This document shows positions 33,832 through 42,403 of a stretch of 64,000 nucleotides of DNA, one piece after another. A model generated the notes under the pieces. That model was not told the DNA's origin. It made no database searches and saw only the letters and a program-made list of their open reading frames with translations. The stretch's first letter is position 1; each line of letters starts with the position of its first letter. The position numbers and the translations under genes are program-made. This DNA is from Hymenobacter swuensis DY53 (GTDB lineage: Bacteria > Bacteroidota > Bacteroidia > Cytophagales > Hymenobacteraceae): NCBI RefSeq assembly GCF_000576555.1, contig NZ_CP007145.1:3348001-3412000 (forward strand), in the 5' to 3' direction.

Positions 33832-34206
33832 ATGAAGTACTCCATAGATAAAAAGGAAACCTACACGATTATCACGATTGACGAGAAAAAGCTCGACACT
33901 ACCGTTGCGCCGGACCTAAAATCGGAATTCGTGAAATTGAATGCTGAAGGCATTAATAACCTGATTCTGGACCTGAGCAACGTAAAGTATACCGATTCGT
34001 CGGGCCTGAGCTCGATCCTCATTGCTAACCGCCTCTGCAACTCTACCGGTGGTTTACTGGTGCTTACGGGTCTGCAGGACCATGTGATGAAACTCATCAC
34101 AATCAGCAAACTGGAGTCTGTACTGCACATTCTGCCCACCGTGGAAGAAGGAATTGACCGCATCTTCCTGCACGCCATCGAGCGGGACCTGACCAGCAAA
34201 GAATAG
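33832..34206 (+). CDS. STAS-domain anti-sigma factor antagonist
   Basis: 124 residues forming one STAS domain. The phosphorylatable serine lies in VKYTDSSGLSS (Ser56 or Ser57), as in SpoIIAA/RsbV-type antagonists. Without a kinase or phosphatase next to it, the partner is unknown. RNase Z follows after a repeat-rich gap. Confidence 0.9.
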   Translation: MKYSIDKKETYTIITIDEKKLDTTVAPDLKSEFVKLNAEGINNLILDLSNVKYTDSSGLSSILIANRLCNSTGGLLVLTGLQDHVMKLITISKLESVLHILPTVEEGIDRIFLHAIERDLTSKE

Positions 34207-34229
34207 TTCTTCGTGAACTGTTGGCTGTT

Positions 34230-34383
34230 GGCTGTTAGCTGTTAGTTTTCAACTGATGGCTACCGGCCAACAGCTTTTTCTTTTTCCCTGCTGGCTGTAC
34301 TGGCTGTCGAACCAGGCTTCCAGAAACGACTTCTCTCACTTAACAACAGCTGACAGCCAACAGCTGATAGCCAGTAGCTGATT
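34230..34383. repeat. Repeat-rich gap with GCTGTTGGCTGT motifs
   Basis: GTTGGCTGTTGGCTGTTAGC and similar runs on the left are roughly complementary to ACAGCTGACAGCCAACAGC and AGCTGATAGCCAGTAGC on the right, forming an imperfect long hairpin between the STAS gene and rnz. The right end also carries the rnz start region. Confidence 0.6.
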
Positions 34384-35301
34384 TTGGAGTTTGAGCTGAA
34401 AATTCTGGGCAGTGCGTCTGCCACCCCGTTCATGGACCGTCACCACACGGCGCAGGTCCTGACGGTGGGCGGCACCCAATACCTTATTGACTGCGGCGAA
34501 GGCACTCAACGCCGACTGATGGAGCAGAAAATCCGGCATCAGCGCATTCATACCATCTTCATCAGTCACCTCCACGGCGACCATTTTTTTGGCCTGTTCG
34601 GGTTGCTGGGCACCATGCACCTCAACGGTCGTACCGAACCGCTACGCCTGTTCGGGCCGGCCGGCCTGGATGAGGTGCTGACCACGCAGTTCCGGCATTC
34701 CTACACTCACCTTAATTTCGAACTGGAGTTTACGCCCGTAGACACCACGCAGCACATCCAGATTTTTGAGGACAAGAACCTGACGGTCCACACGCTGCCC
34801 ATGCGGCACCGCATTCCGTGCTGCGGCTACCTGTTTCGGGAAAAACCCAAACGCCGCCGCCTGCTGGCAGAACGTTTACCCAATGGCCTCACCCCTACTC
34901 AGCTTACCGCCCTCACCCTCGGCGACGACCTGCTGGATGACTACGGTCAGGTGCTGGTGCCCAACGCGGAGGTAACGAGTGCTCCCAAACGCGCCCGTAG
35001 CTACGCCTTCTGCTCCGATACCCTGTATACCGAGCCGCTGGCCGAGCTGGTACACGGTGTGGACTTGCTGTATCACGAAGCTACCTTTCTGGACGACATG
35101 CGCGAACGGGCCGCCGTTACGCATCACTCCACGGCCCGCCAGGCCGGGCTGCTGGCCCGCCGTGCCCAGGTGCACCGTCTGCTCATCGGGCACTTCAGCA
35201 GCCGCTACCGCGACCTGGAGCCGCTGCTGGCCGAGGCCAAAACCCAGTTTGAGTGGACGGAGCTGGCCGTGGAAGGCCTGTCGGTTTCGCTGGCCGAATA
35301 A
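34384..35301 (+). CDS. rnz: Ribonuclease Z
   Basis: 305-residue metallo-beta-lactamase fold tRNA 3'-processing endonuclease. Motif HLHGDHFFG provides the metal ligands; LKILGSASATP is the RNase Z N-terminus; PMRHRIPCCGYLF, the YEATFL-like HEATFLDD and GHFSSRY complete the site. The start is a TTG at 34384, because an in-frame TAG lies at 34372 and there is no ATG until residue 17. Full family length. Confidence 0.95.
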   Translation: MEFELKILGSASATPFMDRHHTAQVLTVGGTQYLIDCGEGTQRRLMEQKIRHQRIHTIFISHLHGDHFFGLFGLLGTMHLNGRTEPLRLFGPAGLDEVLTTQFRHSYTHLNFELEFTPVDTTQHIQIFEDKNLTVHTLPMRHRIPCCGYLFREKPKRRRLLAERLPNGLTPTQLTALTLGDDLLDDYGQVLVPNAEVTSAPKRARSYAFCSDTLYTEPLAELVHGVDLLYHEATFLDDMRERAAVTHHSTARQAGLLARRAQVHRLLIGHFSSRYRDLEPLLAEAKTQFEWTELAVEGLSVSLAE

Positions 35302-35303
35302 CA

Positions 35304-35408
35304 GAACGTCATGCAGAGGGGCAGCCGAAGCATCTCGCGTGCTGATGTTGCGACACTATTCATCCGGCAGCACGCGTCATTCCTCGGCTGCCCCTCTGCA
35401 TGACGTCC
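35304..35408. repeat. Family A palindromic intergenic repeat, copy 5
   Basis: GAACGTCATGCAGAGGGGCA on the left pairs with TGCCCCTCTGCATGACGTCC on the right, around CATCTCGCGTGCTGATG and GCAGCACGCGTCATTCC. A clear copy with nearly perfect outer arms, between rnz and the queuosine-precursor transporter. Confidence 0.85.
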
Positions 35409-35452
35409 GTTTTAGTACCCGAAATCAACCGTTGATTTCCCTCTCTCCTACT

Positions 35453-36202
35453 ATGCCCCAACCTTTATCCCACAAAAAGCAGCAGCTGTACTTGGTGCTC
35501 AGCGGTATTTTCATTGTGAATGCACTGCTGGCCGAAATAATCGGGGTTAAGATTTTCTCGGTGGATGCGCTGATGGGGCTGCCTGGCAACCTCACGGCGG
35601 GCGTGCTCATCTGGCCTGTGGTGTTCGTGACCACCGATATCATCAACGAGTACTTCGGCAAGGAAGGCGTATTGCGGGTGAGCTATCTCACGGTGGGCCT
35701 GATTCTGTTTGCCTTCCTCGTGATTTACGCTACTACCCTGCTGCCCCCGGCCGCCTTCTGGCTCGATGCCAACAAAGCCGACGCCCAGGGCCGGCCCTTC
35801 GACGTGGACTTCGCCTACCGCAACATTTTCCGGCAGGGGCTGGGCATTATCATGGGGTCCATTACGGCGTTTGGTATCGGGCAGCTGCTGGATGCTACCG
35901 TGTTTCAGCTGCTGCGCCGCGCTACCGGGGGCCGCTACGTGTGGCTGCGCGCCACGGGCTCCACGCTGGTTTCCCAGCTTGTGGATTCGTTTGTGGTGCT
36001 ATTCGTGGCCTTCTATGTATTCGGCAACTGGACACTGGAGCAGGTCCTGAGCGTGGCCAATGCCAATTACTGGTATAAATTCGCGGCCGCCATCCTGCTC
36101 ACGCCCGTGCTCTACCTCGCCCACTTCCTCATCGATCGGTACCTGGGCAACGAAGCCACCCGAGAGCTGCAGCAGGAAGCCGCCGCTGATGCGGCTGTAT
36201 AG
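35453..36202 (+). CDS. Queuosine precursor transporter (YhhQ/VUT family)
   Basis: 249 residues with about six to seven membrane helices. Typical sequence: LVLSGIFIVNALLAEIIGVKIF near the start, then VVFVTTDIINEYFGKEGVLRVSYL, and STLVSQLVDSFVVLFVAFY, which hold the conserved acidic residues of YhhQ proteins. It takes up a deazaguanine precursor such as preQ0 for tRNA modification. The true start is the ATG at 35453; the longer open frame overlaps rnz. Confidence 0.92.
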   Translation: MPQPLSHKKQQLYLVLSGIFIVNALLAEIIGVKIFSVDALMGLPGNLTAGVLIWPVVFVTTDIINEYFGKEGVLRVSYLTVGLILFAFLVIYATTLLPPAAFWLDANKADAQGRPFDVDFAYRNIFRQGLGIIMGSITAFGIGQLLDATVFQLLRRATGGRYVWLRATGSTLVSQLVDSFVVLFVAFYVFGNWTLEQVLSVANANYWYKFAAAILLTPVLYLAHFLIDRYLGNEATRELQQEAAADAAV

Positions 36203-36226
36203 GCACCTTTTCATATCTCCATTCTA

Positions 36227-36862
36227 ATGCGTTTTCTACTCTTATTCACTGCCCTGCTGCTACCACAGGTGCTGTTCGCTCAATTTGAATCGGGCTATTA
36301 TGTACTGATCCGGGAGCCTAATGCCCGTCATGTGGCCCAAATCAAAATGCCAGATGAGAACAAGCTCTTCATTAAAGAAGGAGACCAGAAAAAGCAGGAG
36401 CTTGACCTAGAGCAAGTAGCGTACTTCAAGATGGGTAACAAAAATTACCGCCCGGTTAGTGGCCTTTCAATCAAGAAGGGCAAACAAACGATAACCCATG
36501 GTTTTGCTGAAGTGCTAGATAGTGGACAGGTAATGCTTTACGCCTACTCCTACTTGGTAACAAATTCCACCATGATGACTGGTAATGGAGTAATGTACGG
36601 CGGCGGATCATCCTGGGCGACCATTCATCTGGTTGAGAATACCGGTCAGCAAAACTTCACTATTATATCAGCCCCTAGCTTTACTGGCACGAACAAAGAG
36701 TTCAGGGAGACGCTACGGCCTTTCCTGGCGGCCCGGGCTGATATGGTAAAGTACTTGGATGCCAAACTGCTGCTCATTTATCATCTGGAAATGGCCGTCC
36801 GCGCCCTCAACCACGGTGAGGCCTTTGTACCGGTAGATCCGTGGAAGGCCACGACCAACTAA
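36227..36862 (+). CDS. Secreted hypothetical protein
   Basis: 211 residues with a signal peptide ending LFAQ. The mature protein begins FESGYYVLIREPNARHVAQIK and includes ELDLEQVAYFKMGNKNYRP, then a Gly/Met-rich SYLVTNSTMMTGNGVMYGGG turn and a C-terminal helical segment. Codon use is more AT-rich than its neighbours. No family recognised. It lies 18 bases upstream of trpS but is unlikely to be functionally linked. Confidence 0.7.
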   Translation: MRFLLLFTALLLPQVLFAQFESGYYVLIREPNARHVAQIKMPDENKLFIKEGDQKKQELDLEQVAYFKMGNKNYRPVSGLSIKKGKQTITHGFAEVLDSGQVMLYAYSYLVTNSTMMTGNGVMYGGGSSWATIHLVENTGQQNFTIISAPSFTGTNKEFRETLRPFLAARADMVKYLDAKLLLIYHLEMAVRALNHGEAFVPVDPWKATTN

Positions 36863-36880
36863 CTTCATTTCTACTGCCCC

Positions 36881-37858
36881 ATGTCCCGCATCCTCACCGG
36901 CATTCAGAGCACCGGCCGCCCGCATTTGGGCAACCTGCTCGGCGCCATCCTGCCCGCCATTGAACTCTCCAAAAGCAGCGCCAACGAAAGCCTGCTGTTC
37001 ATTGCCGACCTTCACTCCCTCACCACTGTGCGCGACGCCGAGCTGCTGCGCCAGAATACCTACGCCGTGGCGGCCTCCTGGCTGGCCTGCGGCTTCGACA
37101 CCGACAAGAACCTGTTCTACCGCCAGTCCGACGTGCCGCAGGTAACGGAGCTGACGTGGTATCTGAGCTGCTTCACGCCTTTCCCGATGCTGGCCAACGC
37201 CCACTCGTTCAAGGACAAGAGCGACCGGCTTTCCGACGTGAATGCGGGCCTGTTCACGTATCCGGTGCTGATGGCGGCCGATATCCTACTCTACGACGCG
37301 GAAATCGTGCCTGTGGGCAAAGACCAAGTGCAGCACCTGGAAATTGCGCGCGACATTGCCTCAGCCTTCAACAACCGCTACGGCGAAACCTTCGTGCTGC
37401 CCCAGTCGCGGGTGGACGAGCAGATCCAGACCATCCCCGGCCTCGACGGGCAGAAGATGAGCAAGAGCTACGGCAACATCATCGACATCTTCCTCGACGA
37501 CAAGGCGCTGCTGAAGAACATCAAGCTCATCGTATCGGACAGCACGCCGCTGGAAGCTCCCAAAAACCCTGATACAGACACCACCTTCAAGCTTTTCTCG
37601 TTGCTGGCCACGCCCGAGCAAACCGCCGAGATGCGCCAGAACTACCTGAATGGCGGCTACGGCTACGGCCACGCCAAGCAGGCCCTGTACGAAGTTATCC
37701 GGAGCCGCTTCGCCCAGGAGCGGGAGCAGTTCAACTTCTACATGAACAACCTGCCCGAAGTGGACCGCAAGCTGGCTGAAGGTGCCGCCAAAGCCCAAGC
37801 CTACGGCTCCGAAGTACTCAACAAAGTCCGCGAGAAAGTGGGCTACCAGAAGCGGTAG
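36881..37858 (+). CDS. trpS: Tryptophanyl-tRNA synthetase
   Basis: Class I aminoacyl-tRNA synthetase of 325 residues charging tRNA-Trp. TGRPHLGNLLGA is the HIGH-type motif, DGQKMSKSYGN is the KMSKS loop, and PVGKDQVQHLEIARDIA is the conserved mid-domain motif. Length is normal for bacterial TrpS. A family B repeat follows. Confidence 0.97.
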   Translation: MSRILTGIQSTGRPHLGNLLGAILPAIELSKSSANESLLFIADLHSLTTVRDAELLRQNTYAVAASWLACGFDTDKNLFYRQSDVPQVTELTWYLSCFTPFPMLANAHSFKDKSDRLSDVNAGLFTYPVLMAADILLYDAEIVPVGKDQVQHLEIARDIASAFNNRYGETFVLPQSRVDEQIQTIPGLDGQKMSKSYGNIIDIFLDDKALLKNIKLIVSDSTPLEAPKNPDTDTTFKLFSLLATPEQTAEMRQNYLNGGYGYGHAKQALYEVIRSRFAQEREQFNFYMNNLPEVDRKLAEGAAKAQAYGSEVLNKVREKVGYQKR

Positions 37859-37866
37859 AATACATC

Positions 37867-38036
37867 TGTCATTGCGAGGAGGCACGACGAAGCAATCCGT
37901 CCTCTTCAAGAGGCGACAAGTCTCAAACAAGCAGAAAGCCCCTGACGTCTGGACTGACATCAGGGGCTTTTGCATAGGTCAGGACTTAGCACTATGTGAA
38001 GGAAGGATTGCGTCGTCCTTCGTCCTCGCAATGACA
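37867..38036. repeat. Family B palindromic intergenic repeat, copy 1
   Basis: Outer arms TGTCATTGCGAGGA and TCCTCGCAATGACA, next arms GAAGCAATCC and GGATTGCG, and an inner hairpin AGCCCCTGACGTC / GACATCAGGGGCT followed by TTTT. The inner part could act as the trpS terminator. A second copy lies at 57978-58136. Confidence 0.85.
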
Positions 38037-38054
38037 GAGCTTCAACCTCACCAC

Positions 38055-38897
38055 TTAATACGGCAGGCCGTCGATGGATTGGTGGCGCTGCTCGTGGTAG
38101 AAGCTGAAGCCGACTTTGCTGCCGCGGCTTACCTGCTGGTTTTCCAGCTTCTGCTTCACCGAAATCTTCTGGATATCGGTGAGCGGCGGGGCAATCAGGT
38201 CGTTGTTGACGGCCGCAATCATGGCACTTTCCACGAACAGGCGCAGGCTTTCCTCCGTCACGGGGTTATCCGACATATCGTTATCGGGTAGCTCCAGCTG
38301 CTGCACGCCTTCGAGGAAGTAGTGGCTATCGATGTTGATGAGTAGGCGGCCCACCAGGTAGCCGGGGTCATTGAGGCGCTGGTACTTGATGCTGTCGGCC
38401 ATGAAATTGTAGGCCATAATGTGCCCGAAAAAGCGTCGCCGAAAGTCCTCTTCCACATATTTCGTGTCCATCGGGCCGTAGTCGTCGGGGAAGGTGACGA
38501 TGTTGGAGTGCAGCACGAACACCAGCAGGTCGCCGCTGAAGCGGATGTGAAACTCCATGTCGTTTACCGGCCGGTACTCGATGATAACCGAGGAATCGAC
38601 GGGCGTGATGCGCCGGCTCAGCTCCACCACCAGCTCCTGCGACACCTTGCGCAGCATATCAAACGTGGCGAGGGTGTTGCGGTAAATAGCCTGCTTCACC
38701 GAAGACTTCTGCTTGAGGCCATCGGAAATCAGGTCGAGGCGGTCTTGTGGTGAGGGGGCCGGCTCGCCGGGGGCATTGGGAGCATTGCCCTCGGAGTTGG
38801 GCGTGCCGGCCGTAGCGGGTGCGGTGTGGGGTGCGCCGGGCGTGCCGTCGTCGGTTTGGGGTGAGGTGGCGGGAGTGATGGGGGGCAGTTCGTCCAT
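38055..38897 (-). CDS. Conserved hypothetical protein with Pro/Ala-rich N-terminus
   Basis: 280 residues from the ATG at 38897. The first 50 residues are a disordered Pro/Ala/Thr-rich stretch. The rest is well structured: LISDGLKQKSSVKQAIYRNT, LATFDMLRKVSQELVVELSR, EYRPVNDMEFHIRFSGDLLVF, FRRRFFGHIMAYNFMADSIKYQRLND, LVGRLLINIDSHYFLEGVQQL. It looks cytoplasmic and conserved in Cytophagales, but no function was recognised. The open frame continues upstream to 39086 through repeat sequence. Confidence 0.75.
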   Translation of the reverse strand: MDELPPITPATSPQTDDGTPGAPHTAPATAGTPNSEGNAPNAPGEPAPSPQDRLDLISDGLKQKSSVKQAIYRNTLATFDMLRKVSQELVVELSRRITPVDSSVIIEYRPVNDMEFHIRFSGDLLVFVLHSNIVTFPDDYGPMDTKYVEEDFRRRFFGHIMAYNFMADSIKYQRLNDPGYLVGRLLINIDSHYFLEGVQQLELPDNDMSDNPVTEESLRLFVESAMIAAVNNDLIAPPLTDIQKISVKQKLENQQVSRGSKVGFSFYHEQRHQSIDGLPY

Positions 38898-39017
38898 GTA
38901 GTAACAACGCAGCGGCAACCGGCCAGACCGGCCGCCAGTGAAACAAAGGCCAGGCCGAAGCCCGCACCCGTAAAGTAGTCTGTACGCAAAGTAGCCGCCT
39001 GGAAGTTTTGGCTGGGG

Positions 39018-39105
39018 CAGTAGCGCGAACTTTGTAGTTCGCGTCCCCGCACCGTTCGGAGACCCTGACGGCGCGGAAGCGCGCACTACAAAGTTCGCGC
39101 TACTG
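39018..39105. repeat. Family D inverted repeat
   Basis: CAGTAGCGCGAACTTTGTAG at 39018 pairs with its perfect complement ending in GTTCGCGCTACTG at 39105 (21-bp arms). It fills the gap between the hypothetical gene and the CoA-transferase gene. Only one copy was seen here. Confidence 0.8.
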
Positions 39106-39110
39106 TGCTC

Positions 39111-40238
39111 CTACTCCGGCCCCAAAGCCGGCGGTGCGCTCAGGGACAGTGCCATCGGCCACGCGCTGCTGCGGAACGCCACCGTGCGCACGCCCGCGTG
39201 TGGGAAGCCGGGCGCAGGCGGCAGCAGCATGGGCTGGGCCAGCGGATGGGCCAGGGCCTCGCCCACCGTACGCACCGCCCCGGCCGGCACCGCCAACTGC
39301 CCCAACTGAGCTAGTAGCTCCTGGCCGCTCACCTCCGCAATGCGCTCGGCCAGTAGCTCTTCCAGCGCGGCGCGGTGCGCTACCCGGTCAGGGTTGCGGC
39401 GGAAGCGGGCATCATCGGCCCACTCGGGGCGGTGTAGCACGGCGCAGAGGTGGCGAAACTGCTGGTCGGCGCCCACGGCCAGCAGCAGGCGCGTGCCGTC
39501 CCGGGCCGTGTACACGGTGCCGTAGGGCACGATGCTGGGGTGGCCCGAGCCCAACGGCTGCGGCTCCTGCCCCGTGACGAGGTGGGTGGCGGCCTGGTTG
39601 GCCAGCGAAGCCAGTGCGCTATCCAGCAAGCTCACCTGCACCAGCGCGCCCTGGCCGGTCCGCTCGCGGCGGTAAAGGGCCGTGAGCAGGCCTTCCTTGA
39701 GCTGGTGGGCCGTGAGCAAATCGATGATGGCCACCGGCATTTTCTGGGGCGGCTGGCCGGGGCCGGGGGCGTTGAGGTGCATGAAGCCGGTTTCGGCCTG
39801 CAGCACGGCATCGTAGCCGGCGCGGGTTTCGGTGGGGCCGTAGCCGGTGATGTGGCCGTAAATCAGGCGCGGGTTGAGGGCCGAGAGCGTGGCGTAGTCG
39901 GCGCGGAGCTTCTCGGCGTCGCCGGGCTTGTAGCTGGTCAGCACGATGTCGGCGGCGGCGGCTAGCTGGTGCAGGGCGGTTTGGCCGGCTTCGATGGTCA
40001 GGTCGAGCAGCTGGCTGCGCTTGCCCCAGTTGGCGCTGCTGAAATAGGCCGTGACGGTGGTAGCGGGGTCTTCGGCCAGGGTGCGCCAGGTGCGCGTCAC
40101 GTCGCCGGCCGGGGGCTCCAGCTTCAGCACGTCGGCCCCCAGCTCGGCCAGAAACTGGCCCACCTGCGGCCCGGCCAGCACCGAGGCCAGCTCCAGCACG
40201 CGCAAACCAGCCAGCGGAAGTTCATCAGAAGGATTCAT
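39111..40238 (-). CDS. Family III CoA-transferase (CaiB/BaiF type)
   Basis: 375 residues. Contains LPLAGLRVLELASVLAGPQVGQFLAELGADVLKLEPP, the CaiB/BaiF N-terminal signature, and the catalytic Asp143 in AGYDAVLQAETGFM. RRERTGQGALVQVSLLDSALA is also characteristic. It transfers CoA between organic acids; the acids are unknown and no acyl-CoA dehydrogenase is nearby. Confidence 0.9.
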   Translation of the reverse strand: MNPSDELPLAGLRVLELASVLAGPQVGQFLAELGADVLKLEPPAGDVTRTWRTLAEDPATTVTAYFSSANWGKRSQLLDLTIEAGQTALHQLAAAADIVLTSYKPGDAEKLRADYATLSALNPRLIYGHITGYGPTETRAGYDAVLQAETGFMHLNAPGPGQPPQKMPVAIIDLLTAHQLKEGLLTALYRRERTGQGALVQVSLLDSALASLANQAATHLVTGQEPQPLGSGHPSIVPYGTVYTARDGTRLLLAVGADQQFRHLCAVLHRPEWADDARFRRNPDRVAHRAALEELLAERIAEVSGQELLAQLGQLAVPAGAVRTVGEALAHPLAQPMLLPPAPGFPHAGVRTVAFRSSAWPMALSLSAPPALGPE

Positions 40239-40265
40239 GCGGCCGAAGGTAGCACCCGCCCCGAT

Positions 40266-40997
40266 TTACCGCCGCCCGGCCCGCGCAAACACCGGAAACA
40301 CCACCTCCCGCTCTCCCGCCCCCCAGCGGCGCATTACCTCCTCGGACAGCAGTAAAACCGCGTCCTGGCCGTGCTGCTGCTGGTATTTCACCACGCTCGA
40401 CCACGTGCGCAGGTAGTTCAGAAACCACTCCGCCGACCACTGCCGCCGCACCTCAAAGCGGGCAGTTTGCACCTCGGCAAACGGAAACGACAGGCGGGCG
40501 TACTCGTCGGTGATGTGCCAGCGGTTGTCGTCCCAGTAGGGCCGCATGGTGTCGTTGTGGAAGTGCTGTACCAGCGGGTCCAGCGCAGGGCTGATGCGCA
40601 GCAGGCCGTAGCCCCACTCGGCCACCACGCCGCCGGGTTGCAGCACGCGGTGCACCTCGGCGTTGAACGCGGCCATGTCAAACCAATGCACGGCCTGGGC
40701 CACCGTCACCAGATCGAAGCTGGCATCGGCAAATGGCGTGTGCTCGGCCGGGGCTTGTTGGTAGGTGATGTTGAGCTGGCGGGCCGCCTGGGCCAGCTGC
40801 GCCGCGCTGATGTCGGTGGCCTCCACCTGCCCGAAGTGCTCGGCCAGCACGGCCGCCACCTGCCCGTTGCCGGTGGCGCAGTCCCAGGCCCGGGTGCGGC
40901 CCGGCACCTGCGGCAGCAGCCAGTCGTAGAGGGCCGCCGGGTAGTCGATGCGGTAGCGGGCGTAGAGGTCAGCCTGGGAGGAGAATCGGTCGAGCAT
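40266..40997 (-). CDS. SAM-dependent class I methyltransferase
   Basis: 243 residues from the ATG at 40997. RFSSQADLYARYRIDYPAALYDWL, then SAM motif AWDCATGNGQVAAVLAE, acidic EATDISAAQLAQA and DLVTVAQAVHWFD: a Methyltransf_11 domain with the VHWFD variant seen in Bacteroidota small-molecule methyltransferases. An 8-base tandem repeat lies directly upstream (41021-41050). Confidence 0.9.
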   Translation of the reverse strand: MLDRFSSQADLYARYRIDYPAALYDWLLPQVPGRTRAWDCATGNGQVAAVLAEHFGQVEATDISAAQLAQAARQLNITYQQAPAEHTPFADASFDLVTVAQAVHWFDMAAFNAEVHRVLQPGGVVAEWGYGLLRISPALDPLVQHFHNDTMRPYWDDNRWHITDEYARLSFPFAEVQTARFEVRRQWSAEWFLNYLRTWSSVVKYQQQHGQDAVLLLSEEVMRRWGAGEREVVFPVFARAGRR

Positions 40998-41020
40998 GGC
41001 GGTTGGGTGGTTGAACTGGT

Positions 41021-41050
41021 GGATTGGCGGATTGGCGGATTGGCGGATTG
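41021..41050. repeat. 8-bp tandem repeat before the methyltransferase gene
   Basis: The unit GGATTGGC is repeated almost four times without interruption, 24 bases upstream of the methyltransferase ATG. It lies in the probable promoter or 5' leader, so slippage could alter spacing. Confidence 0.8.
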
Positions 41051-41066
41051 TAGATAAACAGAACGC

Positions 41067-41214
41067 CATTCCGAGCTTGCGAGGAATCTCGCGTGCTGAT
41101 GTTGCAGCACTAAATACGCCGTTGCAACGAAGCGGGAGAGATGCTTCGGCTGCGCTCAGCATGACGGTTACCATTGCAACGTCAGCACGCGAGATTCCTC
41201 GCAAGCTCGGAATG
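41067..41214. repeat. Family A palindromic repeat, copy 6 (nested)
   Basis: Outer arms of about 40 bases, starting CATTCCGAGCTTGCGAGGAA, match each other with a single mismatch. Between them is a piece reading GAGATGCTTCGGCTGCGCTC then AGCATGACGG, which is the right arm of another family A copy. So one element is lodged in another, or recombined with it. Confidence 0.85.
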
Positions 41215-41315
41215 ACGTTCCTGAACCCGGAATGCCGTTCTTGAAACGACGTTCCCGGAATACCGTTCTTGACAACCCGTTGCAACGCTTGCTTCTCCAA
41301 CAACGAAAAACGCCC

Positions 41316-42350
41316 ATGTCCTCTCCCATCCAAACCGGCCTGCTGGCCTACGGCATGTCGGGCCGCATTTTTCACGCGCCGTTTCTGAGTACGTACCCCG
41401 GCTTTGCGCTGCGGGCCGTGGTGGAGCGCAGTCGCAAGCAGGCGCAGGCCCAATACCCCAGACTCATCAGCCACGACAGCGTGGCCGAGCTGCTGGCCGA
41501 CCCGCAGCTGGATCTAGTGGTAGTAAATACGCCCAACGACACTCATTTCGCCCTCGCCCGGCAGGCGTTGCAGGCCGGCAAGCACGTGCTCATCGAAAAG
41601 CCCGTAGCCACCACCGTGGCCGAACTGGACGAGCTGCTGGCCCTGGCCGCCGCGCAAAACCTACACGTGCTGGCCTACCAGAACCGCCGCTGGGACTCCG
41701 ATTTTCAGTTGGTGCGCCAGGTGGTGGAAAGCGGCCAGTTGGGCCAGCTCACGGAAGTGCATTTCCGCTTCGACCGGTACAAAGCCGCCCTCAACGCCAA
41801 AACCTTCAAGGAAGACCCCAGCGTGGCGGGCAGCGGCCTGAGCTTCGATTTGGGCCCGCACGTGCTGGATCAGGCCCTGAGCTTGTTCGGGCGGCCCGAG
41901 CAGGCCCACGTCACGCGCGCCAGCCACCGCCCTGGCTCCCGCGTCGATGACTACTTCCACGTGCATCTGCAGTATCCGCAGGGGCTGAACGTGTTTGTGG
42001 CCGGCAGCCTGCTCACGGCCGCGTCCGGCCCGGCCTACGTGCTGCACGGCACGCTCGGCTCGTTCCAGAAAAGCCGCGCCGACGTACAGGAAGCCCAACT
42101 CGACCAGGGCCAGCTGCCCACTGCCGCCACCTACGGCCACGAGCCCGCCGGCCAGGAAGGTACCCTCACGCTGGTACCCGCCCCCGGCGAAACACAGCTT
42201 TCCCGCCTCCCCGCGCCCCAAGGCCAGTACCAGGGCCTGTTCGAGGCGGTGTACCAAACCATCCGCCACGGCCAGCCCTTCCCAGTGCGCGCCGAGCAGC
42301 TGCGCTGGCAGCTGGAGATTCTGCAACTACCCGCACACAAACAGTTCTAG
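41316..42350 (+). CDS. Gfo/Idh/MocA-family oxidoreductase
   Basis: 344 residues from the ATG at 41316. The N-terminal Rossmann domain has GLLAYGMSGRIFHAPFL and the EKPVATTVAEL motif with the conserved lysine; the C-terminal domain has DLGPHVLDQALSLFG with the active-site His. Resembles the YdgJ-like branch of sugar and inositol dehydrogenases. Substrate unknown. Confidence 0.9.
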   Translation: MSSPIQTGLLAYGMSGRIFHAPFLSTYPGFALRAVVERSRKQAQAQYPRLISHDSVAELLADPQLDLVVVNTPNDTHFALARQALQAGKHVLIEKPVATTVAELDELLALAAAQNLHVLAYQNRRWDSDFQLVRQVVESGQLGQLTEVHFRFDRYKAALNAKTFKEDPSVAGSGLSFDLGPHVLDQALSLFGRPEQAHVTRASHRPGSRVDDYFHVHLQYPQGLNVFVAGSLLTAASGPAYVLHGTLGSFQKSRADVQEAQLDQGQLPTAATYGHEPAGQEGTLTLVPAPGETQLSRLPAPQGQYQGLFEAVYQTIRHGQPFPVRAEQLRWQLEILQLPAHKQF

Positions 42351-42398
42351 AGCGTTTCTCGAGTCACTGTACTCTGCACAGTGACTCGAGAAACGCTC
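42350..42398. terminator. Perfect 21-bp bidirectional hairpin
   Basis: GAGCGTTTCTCGAGTCACTG (42350 on) pairs fully with the arm ending 42398, with a 7-base loop. It lies between the convergent oxidoreductase and TlpA-like genes, touching the stop codon of the first. Confidence 0.8.
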
Positions 42399-42403
42399 GA
42401 AGG

